Below, piece after piece: positions 7,014-12,904 of a DNA stretch of 12,904 nt. Under the pieces are notes generated by a model, which saw only the letters and a list, made by a program, of their open reading frames with translations, made no database searches and was not told the DNA's origin. Source of the DNA: JAZQHR01 sp045540695 (GTDB lineage Bacteria > Bacillota > Clostridia > UMGS1810); the NCBI GenBank assembly GCA_045540695.1, contig JAZQHR010000013.1, forward strand, positions 1 to 12,904, written 5' to 3'. How positions within the stretch are numbered: position 1 is the stretch's first letter; the number at the start of each line of letters is the position of its first letter. A program made the position numbers and the translations under genes.

Positions 7014-7031
7014 AATCGGGAGGTTTTGAGA

Positions 7032-8033
7032 TTGAAAAAATATAACATTGCCATTGTTGGCGCAACAGGTATGGTTGGAAGAACATTTTTAAAGGTGCTT
7101 GAAGAGGTTAATCTTCCTGCGGAAAATTACTATCTATTTTCTTCTGCACGTTCAGCCGGTTCTAAGGTTGAATTTATGGGAAAAGAATATACTGTAGAAG
7201 AGCTTACTGAAACTTCATTTGACAGAGGTATAGACATAGCTCTATTCTCAGCAGGCGGTTCTACCAGTGAAAAATTTGCACCGATTGCAGCAGCTAAAGG
7301 CTGTGTCGTAATAGACAACTCAAGTGCTTGGAGAATGGACCCTGAAGTTCCGCTAGTAGTGCCTGAGGTAAACCCTGAAGATATTAAGTGGAACAAAGGT
7401 ATCATTGCAAACCCTAACTGTTCTACTATTCAGGCTATGGTTGCATTAAAACCGCTTCATGATAAATATAAAATAAAACGTGTAGTTTACTCTACTTACC
7501 AGGCAGTATCAGGTGCAGGACTTGCCGGATGGCAGGATCTTGAAAATGGTCTTAAGGGCGAAGCTCCAAAGAAATTTCCTTACCCTATCGCAGGTAACTG
7601 TCTTCCACATATTGATTCATTCCTTCCAAACGGTTACACTAAGGAAGAAATGAAGATGGTTAACGAAACACGAAAAATCCTTGGCGATGACAACATAAAG
7701 ATTACTGCTACTACAGTTCGTGTGCCTGTATTTAACGGCCACAGTGAATCTATAAACGTAGAATTTTACAACGACTACGACTTAAAAGAGCTTTTCGAAG
7801 TACTTAGAAATGCACCCGGCGTTGTAGTAGAAGATGACGTAGAAAACAACATCTACCCTCTAGCTATAAATGCTGCAGGCAAAAACGAAACTTTCGTAGG
7901 CAGAATCCGTCGTGACGAAAGTGTTGACAGTGGTGTTAACCTTTGGGTTGTTGCAGACAACATCAGAAAAGGTGCTGCCACAAATGCTGTTCAGATAGCT
8001 CAGGAGCTTATCAGACAGTGGGAAGAAAACTAA
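7032..8033 (+). CDS. asd: Aspartate-semialdehyde dehydrogenase
   Basis: Reduces aspartyl phosphate to aspartate semialdehyde with NADPH, the entry to lysine, diaminopimelate, threonine and methionine synthesis. The predicted 333-residue product begins KKYNIAIVGATGMVGRTFL, a dinucleotide-binding GATGMVG loop (10-16). It carries the catalytic Cys130 in NPNCSTIQ, Gln157 in TYQAVSG and the catalytic His237 in RVPVFNGHSESINVEF. The start is assigned to TTG 7032: GGGAGG (7018-7023) lies 8 bases ahead, the protein begins exactly where the family begins, and the frame upstream runs through the promoter and hairpin. dapA follows after 21 bases. Confidence 0.95.
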   Translation: MKKYNIAIVGATGMVGRTFLKVLEEVNLPAENYYLFSSARSAGSKVEFMGKEYTVEELTETSFDRGIDIALFSAGGSTSEKFAPIAAAKGCVVIDNSSAWRMDPEVPLVVPEVNPEDIKWNKGIIANPNCSTIQAMVALKPLHDKYKIKRVVYSTYQAVSGAGLAGWQDLENGLKGEAPKKFPYPIAGNCLPHIDSFLPNGYTKEEMKMVNETRKILGDDNIKITATTVRVPVFNGHSESINVEFYNDYDLKELFEVLRNAPGVVVEDDVENNIYPLAINAAGKNETFVGRIRRDESVDSGVNLWVVADNIRKGAATNAVQIAQELIRQWEEN

Positions 8034-8054
8034 TTAATTTTAGGAGGTTATGAC

Positions 8055-8945
8055 ATGAAGGAAACTCTATTTGTAGGTTCAGGTGTTGCACTTGTTACTC
8101 CGTTTCACGATAACGGCTCGGTAAACTTTGCAAAGCTTGGCGAATTACTTGAGTATCATGTTGCAAATTCCACCGATGCTATTATCATTTGTGGTACTAC
8201 CGGTGAATCAGCAGCTATGTCAGACGAAGAGCATAAAGCGGTTATTAAATTTGCCGTTGAAAAGATAAACAAAAGAATACCTGTTATAGCAGGTACAGGA
8301 AGTAACGATACTGCTTATGGTATAGCGCTTTCAAAGTATGCCGAGGAAGTGGGTGCTGACGGACTTTTACTTGTTACACCTTACTACAACAAGGCTACTC
8401 AAAAAGGTCTTATAGCACACTTTACTGCTATTGCCAATGCTGTAAATATTCCTATAATATTATACAACGTTCCATCGAGAACAGGTGTAAACATTCAGCC
8501 TAAAACTTTAAAGGAACTTTCTAAAATCGACAATATAGTTGGTATTAAAGAAGCAAGTGGCGACATCGCTCAGGTCGCTGAAATGGCAATGCTTTGCCCT
8601 GATATAGCTATATATTCAGGTAATGACGATATGATAGTGCCTACTATGTCGCTTGGTGGTAAGGGTGTAATATCAGTAGTTGCACATCTTGCTCCAAAGC
8701 AGACACACGATATCGTTATGGAATATTTAAATGGCAACACTAAAAAGAGCTTAGAGCTTCAGCTTGAAATGTATGAGCTTGTAAAATCACTATTTATAGA
8801 GGTTAACCCTATTCCTGTTAAAACTGCTCTTAATATGATGGGATTAGGTGTTGGTCCGCTTCGTCTTCCTCTTTGTGAAATGGGCGAAGAAAACAAAGAA
8901 ATCCTTAAAAATGCTATGAATAACTACGGCATTAAAACCATATAA
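8055..8945 (+). CDS. dapA: 4-hydroxy-tetrahydrodipicolinate synthase
   Basis: Condenses aspartate semialdehyde with pyruvate, the committed step towards diaminopimelate and lysine. The 296-residue TIM-barrel protein shows CGTTGES (46-52, with Thr48), LLVTPYYNK (Tyr111), LYNVPSRTG (Tyr137, Arg142) and the Schiff-base Lys165 in GIKEASGD. AGGAGG (8042-8047) precedes the ATG by 7 bases. At positions matching the E. coli lysine-feedback site, Ser52, Ala53, His60, Asn84 and Tyr110 are kept, but the first His is Asp57 and the Glu is Tyr88, so lysine sensitivity is uncertain. It lies between asd and dapB in one operon. Confidence 0.97.
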   Translation: MKETLFVGSGVALVTPFHDNGSVNFAKLGELLEYHVANSTDAIIICGTTGESAAMSDEEHKAVIKFAVEKINKRIPVIAGTGSNDTAYGIALSKYAEEVGADGLLLVTPYYNKATQKGLIAHFTAIANAVNIPIILYNVPSRTGVNIQPKTLKELSKIDNIVGIKEASGDIAQVAEMAMLCPDIAIYSGNDDMIVPTMSLGGKGVISVVAHLAPKQTHDIVMEYLNGNTKKSLELQLEMYELVKSLFIEVNPIPVKTALNMMGLGVGPLRLPLCEMGEENKEILKNAMNNYGIKTI

Positions 8946-8961
8946 AGGTTGGTAAAAACGA

Positions 8962-9720
8962 ATGATAAATGTAATGCTTTCAGGATGCAACGGCAAGATG
9001 GGAAGAGTATTATCCTCACTTCTTGCAAACGACAGTGAAGCAAATGTAATATGCGGATTTGATATAAACACCGATGCATCGCAAGGGTATCCTGTATACG
9101 ATAACCTTGATAAGGTAACAGAAAAGGTTGATGTGGTAATCGACTTTTCACATCCAAATTCACTTTCGTCTGTTATAAGTTTTTGCAAAGGCAAAAACAT
9201 TCCGGTAGTGGTAGCTACAACAGGACTTTCAGACGAGCAGAAGGCTGACATAGTAAAGCTTTCGGAAAATGTTCCTGTATTTTTCACATTTAATATGTCA
9301 CTTGGTATAAACCTTTTAGTAAACCTTGTAAAAAAAGCTACAAGCATACTGGAAGACAATTTTGATGTGGAAATAATAGAAAAACATCACAATCAAAAAA
9401 TAGACGCACCAAGCGGTACAGCTATTATGATTGCAGATGCTATAAAGGACACTATGAGTAAAAATCCGGAGCTTGTATATGACAGACATAGTGTACGTGA
9501 AAAACGCAAGAAAAATGAAATAGGTATGCATGCTATCCGCGGCGGCACTATAGTTGGTGAGCACAGCGTAATATTTGCAGGCAAGGATGAAGTGCTTGAG
9601 ATTAAGCATGAGGCACACAGCAAGGAAGTTTTTGCTGTCGGTGCTATAAAGGCTGCAAAGTTCCTTATAGGAAAAAGCGCAGGCATGTACGATATGGCAA
9701 ACTTAATAGAAGAAAACTAA
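8962..9720 (+). CDS. dapB: 4-hydroxy-tetrahydrodipicolinate reductase
   Basis: Reduces the DapA product to tetrahydrodipicolinate with NAD(P)H. The 252-residue protein has an N-terminal nucleotide-binding loop GCNGKMGR (8-15), VIDFSHP (59-65), VVATTGLS (83-90) and the catalytic EKHHNQKIDAPSGTA (140-154) with His142/His143 and Lys146. The C-terminal HAIRGGTIVGEH is also typical. The gene follows dapA by 16 bases. Its ribosome site is weak: the best match, AAAGG (8944-8948), is 13 bases from the ATG, so translation may depend on coupling to dapA. Genes for the later diaminopimelate steps are not in the window. Confidence 0.97.
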   Translation: MINVMLSGCNGKMGRVLSSLLANDSEANVICGFDINTDASQGYPVYDNLDKVTEKVDVVIDFSHPNSLSSVISFCKGKNIPVVVATTGLSDEQKADIVKLSENVPVFFTFNMSLGINLLVNLVKKATSILEDNFDVEIIEKHHNQKIDAPSGTAIMIADAIKDTMSKNPELVYDRHSVREKRKKNEIGMHAIRGGTIVGEHSVIFAGKDEVLEIKHEAHSKEVFAVGAIKAAKFLIGKSAGMYDMANLIEEN

Positions 9721-9725
9721 TATTT

Positions 9726-9763
9726 ATCAGTTTCGAAACGTATGTTTTGAAACTGATTTTTTT
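9726..9763 (+). terminator. Strong intrinsic terminator of asd-dapA-dapB
   Basis: ATCAGTTTC (9726-9734) pairs with GAAACTGAT (9749-9757). One G-T pair and four more pairs follow inside, closing on a GTAT tetraloop: a 14-bp stem in total. Seven T residues (9757-9763) follow. It begins five bases after the dapB stop codon. Confidence 0.95.
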
Positions 9764-9895
9764 AGCAATATATTATAAAAGCTTTTGCGAAAATAGCAAT
9801 ATAATGCGATTATTTTGTGCTAAAGACAGCAATATTGTATTATTATGTTTTTGATTTTTATGTTATACTTTAGTTGTAATACGATTTTATTGCAA
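9764..9895 (+). promoter_or_regulatory. Repeat-rich control region of the GH20-like genes
   Basis: AGCAATAT occurs three times in the same direction (9764-9771, 9795-9802, 9828-9835), spaced 31 and 33 bases, about three helical turns. The middle copy overlaps a perfect dyad ATAAT-GCG-ATTAT (9801-9813), flanked by AGCA (9795-9798) and TGCT (9818-9821). A near-perfect inverted repeat, TTGTAAT (9874-9880) and ATTGCAA (9889-9895), sits just after the -10 box, where a repressor could block transcription. The repeats are seen; binding by a regulator is inferred. Confidence 0.45.
9861..9869 (+). promoter_or_regulatory. Extended -10 promoter of the GH20-like gene pair
   Basis: TGTTATACT contains TATACT (9864-9869) with the extended TGn element. 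No clear -35 box is present at 16-18 bases, as is common for activated or extended -10 promoters. Transcription would begin near 9876, inside the TTGTAAT/ATTGCAA inverted repeat. Confidence 0.55.
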
Positions 9896-9912
9896 ATAAA
9901 AGGAGAAATATT

Positions 9913-10212
9913 ATGTTTTTCGAGTACAGAGTTTTAAGCAAAACCGGCAAAGAAAAAATTAACCTTGCAAATGCAACTATAAATATGTATGAAACAAAAA
10001 ATGCATTTGTAAAAAATTATGCAGAAGAGATTAAAAATCTTGCTGACGATGCTGATGCATCAATTGTGTGCGAAAGTATCGTTATCGAGATGAGAATACC
10101 TGACGATATCAAAGCAAAGGTAAACAATTTAGGCGAGAAATACACATACAATGACGAGGCATACTACATAGAAGCAGACAAAGAAACTATCATTTACGGT
10201 GAAACAGAAAGA
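9913..10212 (+). repeat. Near-identical 5' block shared with the next gene (11846-12145)
   Basis: Codons 1-100 of the two GH20-like genes differ at about 28 of 300 bases by my count. The stretch of codons 12-43 (9946-10041 against 11879-11974) differs at only two of 96 bases, so even silent positions are conserved. Identity falls to about 63% over codons 101-125. A direct repeat of this kind can recombine and delete one gene. Confidence 0.8.
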
Positions 10213-11826
10213 GCGGTTATTCACGCGCTTTCAACTGTCAAAAGACTGATTTTAGAAGGTGAACTATCACCGATAATACTTTTTGACTATCCTGCAGTAT
10301 CAAGAAGAGGATACCACGCATTTATTCCCGGCAGAGAGCAGATAGCATCATTTAAAGAAATGATAGATAACATGCTCGTTTACTATAAGTACAACTACAT
10401 AATATTTGAGGTTGGCGGTGCTATGGAATACAAACGCCATCCAAAAATAAACGAAGAATGGATAGAGCTTTGTAAAATCCTACTTGCCGAGTCTGGCACG
10501 GCAGACAGACTTCAGCATCACACCTTCCCATGGGCTAAAAATGCTATGCACCCCGACAACGGCGGTGGTTCATACATTACACAGGATGAATTAAAAGAGC
10601 TTATATCTTACTGCAGGGAAAGAGGACTCGATGTAATACCCGAGATTCCATCACTTGCCCATTCGGATTATATAGTACGAGCATATCCTGAAATAAACGA
10701 ACGAGCAGAAGACCCATATCCCGACACTTACTGTCCGTCACATCCAAAAACTTACGAGATAATGTATGACATTATAGACGAAGTGGCAGAGGTGTTTGAA
10801 GGCACAGAGTACATAGACATTGCTCATGACGAGCTTGTTACACTATGCATTTGTGACAGATGCAAGGACAAAGACCCAGCCTCGCTTTTTGCAGAGGAAA
10901 TCACAAAGCTGTATGATTATATCACTAAAAAAGGTTTTAAAGTGATGATGTACGGCGATAAGTTTACAAAGTTTTATAAAGACGGGCTTACCTGCGAGGA
11001 AGCAAATGGTGAGGGTAACATCGATGAGCTTGGTAAACCTCGTGGCGGACTTCAGGGATACGACAAGACCCATCCTGCGTATGTTCCTGCTACATACGAG
11101 GCATACAGCATGATACCAAAAGATATAGCAATCCTTGACTGGTACTGGAGCTACAACCAGTTTGATGACACATTTAAGGACAGAGATGTATTTTATGCTA
11201 ACTTTAGTGCATACGGATTTAAAAATTGGAAGAATAGAATTTTCTGCGAAAATATAAAAGGTGTTTCTGCGTCAAACTGGGGCAGAAATGATTATATACA
11301 CATGCAGAGAAACAACATAAACTTTACCCTTATAAGCACCGCCTATGCGTGCTGGTCTAAAGATTATGACGACGACAAAAAGCCTTTACAACTTGAAAAG
11401 TGCGTAAGAGAGCAGAACTCATATTACAGAGGTATAGTGCTTAAGGAAAGAGCGGACAAATCGTACATTGATGTGTGTCATACGACTGACTACTTTAAGC
11501 CATACCATTGGTTTTACGATGGTGATTTTGTTGTTGAAGAAGAATTTCGCTTGGGCGATTATGTGATAGAATACACCGACGGAAGCAAGGTAAATGAACC
11601 TGTTATCTACGGCAAAAACATTTCAAACAACAAGCTGGATATTACAAAGCATACGTCACTATATTTAAACGTATCGGGTGCTACTGTACCTGAAAAAATT
11701 GACGGAGATATGTACTATCACTATAGATTTGAAAATCCGCACGCGGACAAGGAGATAAAATCAATCACCTATGTATCATCGGAAAAATTTAATGAAAAAA
11801 CAACTGTAAAAGAGATAAAGTATTAA
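9913..11826 (+). CDS. GH20-like glycoside hydrolase, probably cytoplasmic (first paralog)
   Basis: A 637-residue protein resembling family 20 beta-N-acetylhexosaminidases. Residues 1-120 look like the small alpha/beta domain that precedes the barrel (EAYYIEADKETIIYGETERA). The barrel starts at DYPAVSRRGYH (125-135). YITQDELKELISYCRERG (221-238) followed by LDVIPEIPSLAH (239-250) matches the GH20 strand before the active site. IDIAHDELV (301-309) aligns with the catalytic GGDE motif, keeping the Asp306-Glu307 pair but not the glycines. CICDRC (312-317) follows directly. No signal peptide is seen, so it probably acts on imported oligosaccharides. AGGAG (9901-9905) sets the start. A paralog follows after 19 bases. 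Substrate unknown. Confidence 0.8.
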   Translation: MFFEYRVLSKTGKEKINLANATINMYETKNAFVKNYAEEIKNLADDADASIVCESIVIEMRIPDDIKAKVNNLGEKYTYNDEAYYIEADKETIIYGETERAVIHALSTVKRLILEGELSPIILFDYPAVSRRGYHAFIPGREQIASFKEMIDNMLVYYKYNYIIFEVGGAMEYKRHPKINEEWIELCKILLAESGTADRLQHHTFPWAKNAMHPDNGGGSYITQDELKELISYCRERGLDVIPEIPSLAHSDYIVRAYPEINERAEDPYPDTYCPSHPKTYEIMYDIIDEVAEVFEGTEYIDIAHDELVTLCICDRCKDKDPASLFAEEITKLYDYITKKGFKVMMYGDKFTKFYKDGLTCEEANGEGNIDELGKPRGGLQGYDKTHPAYVPATYEAYSMIPKDIAILDWYWSYNQFDDTFKDRDVFYANFSAYGFKNWKNRIFCENIKGVSASNWGRNDYIHMQRNNINFTLISTAYACWSKDYDDDKKPLQLEKCVREQNSYYRGIVLKERADKSYIDVCHTTDYFKPYHWFYDGDFVVEEEFRLGDYVIEYTDGSKVNEPVIYGKNISNNKLDITKHTSLYLNVSGATVPEKIDGDMYYHYRFENPHADKEIKSITYVSSEKFNEKTTVKEIKY

Positions 11827-11845
11827 AACAAGTGAGGGAGCAAAG

Positions 11846-12904
11846 ATGTTTTTTGAGTACAGAATTTTAAACAGTGCAGGCAAAGAAAAAATCAACCTTG
11901 CAAATGCAACTATAAATATGTATGAAATAAAAAATGCATTTGTAAAAAATTATGCAGAAGAGATTAAAAATCTTGCAAATGATGCTGATGCATCAATTAT
12001 GTGCGAAAGCATTGTTATCGAGGCGGGAATACCTGAAGATATCAAAGCAAAGGTAAACAATTTAGGTGAAAAATACACATATAATGACGAGGCGTACTAC
12101 ATAGAAGCAGGCAAAGAAACCATCATTTACGGCGAAACCGAGAGAGCAGTTTTATATGCTCTTGCGACAATAAAAAGATTTATACTTGACGACGAGCTTT
12201 TAAAGATGACATTATTTGACTACCCTGCGATAGCTAAAAGAGGTTTTCACTCTTTTGTGCCGGGCAGACAACAGCTTGATGATTACAAGAAAATGATAGA
12301 CAACCTTCTTCTTTATTATAAATTTAACTTTATAATGTTTGAGGTTGGCGGTGCTATGGAATATAAACGTCATCCAAAGATAAACGAAGAATGGTCAAAG
12401 TTTTCACAGGCTATGCTAGCAGACTCGGGTATTGCTGATAAATTACAGCACTACACTTACCCTTGGAGTAAGAATGCCATTCACCCTGAAAACGGTAAAG
12501 GCTCGTTCCTTACACAGGAGGAAATGAAGGACCTTATCGCATACTGCAAGGAAAGAGGAATTGATGCTATCCCTGAAGTGCCTTCGCTTTCTCACGCAGA
12601 CTATATAGTAAGAGCATACCCTGAAATAAACGAGCGTGTAGAAGACAAAGATCCTGACACTTACTGTCCGTCTAATCCAAAATCTTATGAGATAATGTAT
12701 GATATTTTGGACGAGGTGACAGAGGTATTTAGCGGTACAGAATATGTTGCTATCGGCCACGATGAGCTTGTTACTATTTGTATTTGTGACAAGTGTAAGG
12801 GCAAAGACCCTGTAGACCTTTTTGTATCTGATGTTACAAAGCTTCGTGATTACATCGTGGGTAAGGGCATGAAGGTAATGATGTACGGCGATAAGTTTAC
12901 AAAG
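11846..12904 (+). CDS. GH20-like glycoside hydrolase, second paralog, cut by the window edge
   Basis: The frame opens at ATG 11846 after GAGGGAG (11834-11840) and stays open for 353 codons to the end of the window. It aligns with the first paralog from residue 1 to 353 with no gap. Protein identity by my count is about 89% over residues 1-100, 62% over 101-200, 74% over 201-300 and 70% over the rest. Asp306-Glu307 is kept in VAIGHDELV (301-309), as is the Cys cluster CICDKC (312-317). Asp302 of the first copy is Ala here, and several barrel residues differ, so specificity may differ too. No signal peptide. The 19-base gap implies co-transcription with the first copy; further copies could lie downstream. 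Confidence 0.85.
   Translation, partial: MFFEYRILNSAGKEKINLANATINMYEIKNAFVKNYAEEIKNLANDADASIMCESIVIEAGIPEDIKAKVNNLGEKYTYNDEAYYIEAGKETIIYGETERAVLYALATIKRFILDDELLKMTLFDYPAIAKRGFHSFVPGRQQLDDYKKMIDNLLLYYKFNFIMFEVGGAMEYKRHPKINEEWSKFSQAMLADSGIADKLQHYTYPWSKNAIHPENGKGSFLTQEEMKDLIAYCKERGIDAIPEVPSLSHADYIVRAYPEINERVEDKDPDTYCPSNPKSYEIMYDILDEVTEVFSGTEYVAIGHDELVTICICDKCKGKDPVDLFVSDVTKLRDYIVGKGMKVMMYGDKFTK

Larger units (their letters stand above)
6723..7031. other. Divergent control region between the SpoIID-like gene and asd
   Basis: These 309 bases hold no convincing gene. They contain the leftward promoter (6753-6761), the rightward asd promoter (6923-6951) and the asd leader. Between the promoters are two short dyads: TGACT-TT-AGTCA (6846-6857), and CAAAATC (6891-6897) paired with GATTTTG (6904-6910), the latter ending 12 bases before the asd -35 box. 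Either could be a protein site, but I cannot name a regulator. Confidence 0.6.

Noticed and set aside
6958..7031. Lysine riboswitch or T-box in front of asd
   Set aside because: The leader is only about 75 bases, far shorter than either, with no T-box motif; only a small hairpin is present.
12443..12760. 105-codon leftward frame near the right edge
   Set aside because: Antisense shadow of the second GH20-like gene, which is open through the window and colinear with its paralog.
11827..12904. Second GH20-like gene as a pseudogene
   Set aside because: Codon-by-codon reading shows no stop or frameshift in 353 codons, and the Asp-Glu pair is kept; it is merely cut by the window edge.

Overview
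The window looks like chromosomal DNA from a low-GC, Gram-positive anaerobe of the class Clostridia. The family (Oscillospiraceae/Ruminococcaceae-like) is a guess. Support comes from the rplM-rpsI pair, strong AGGAGG ribosome sites, a SpoIID-domain gene, clostridial-type Tgt/QueA and diaminopimelate genes, and a palindromic intergenic repeat of a kind I recall from clostridial genomes. No tRNA, rRNA, CRISPR array, transposase or phage gene was seen.

Layout. Bases 1-81 hold the first 27 codons of a leftward membrane-protein gene (CmpB-like). A strong promoter at 236-264 drives rplM and rpsI (360-1204), which end at an intrinsic terminator (1221-1255). Next comes a divergent pair with back-to-back promoters in a 158-base gap. 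A leftward metal-dependent amidohydrolase (1440-2267) lies on one side, and a rightward stand-alone CBM9-like protein (2426-3028) on the other. A palindromic repeat (3039-3166) separates the CBM9-like gene from the next leftward operon and supplies a terminator on each side. That operon reads spoIID-like (6722-5418), queA (5403-4378), tgt (4294-3164). It joins a cell-wall lytic transglycosylase-like protein to the last nucleoside-building steps of queuosine tRNA modification.

The 309-base divergent region 6723-7031 carries promoters for both sides and a terminator-like hairpin in the short asd leader. The rightward asd-dapA-dapB operon (7032-9720) makes tetrahydrodipicolinate from aspartyl phosphate, feeding diaminopimelate and lysine. 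asd very probably starts at TTG 7032, because the upstream ATG lies across the promoter -10 box. A strong terminator (9726-9763) closes the operon.

The right end (9764-12904) is the accessory part. A control region rich in GCAAT repeats and dyads precedes two tandem, colinear, apparently cytoplasmic GH20-like glycosidase genes, the second cut by the window edge. They carry His-Asp-Glu in place of the usual GGDE motif, plus a Cys-x-Cys-x-x-Cys cluster. Their first 100 codons are about 91% identical in DNA and then drop abruptly, which suggests gene conversion. This pair with its control region is the most interesting part of the window. The rest is conserved housekeeping sequence.
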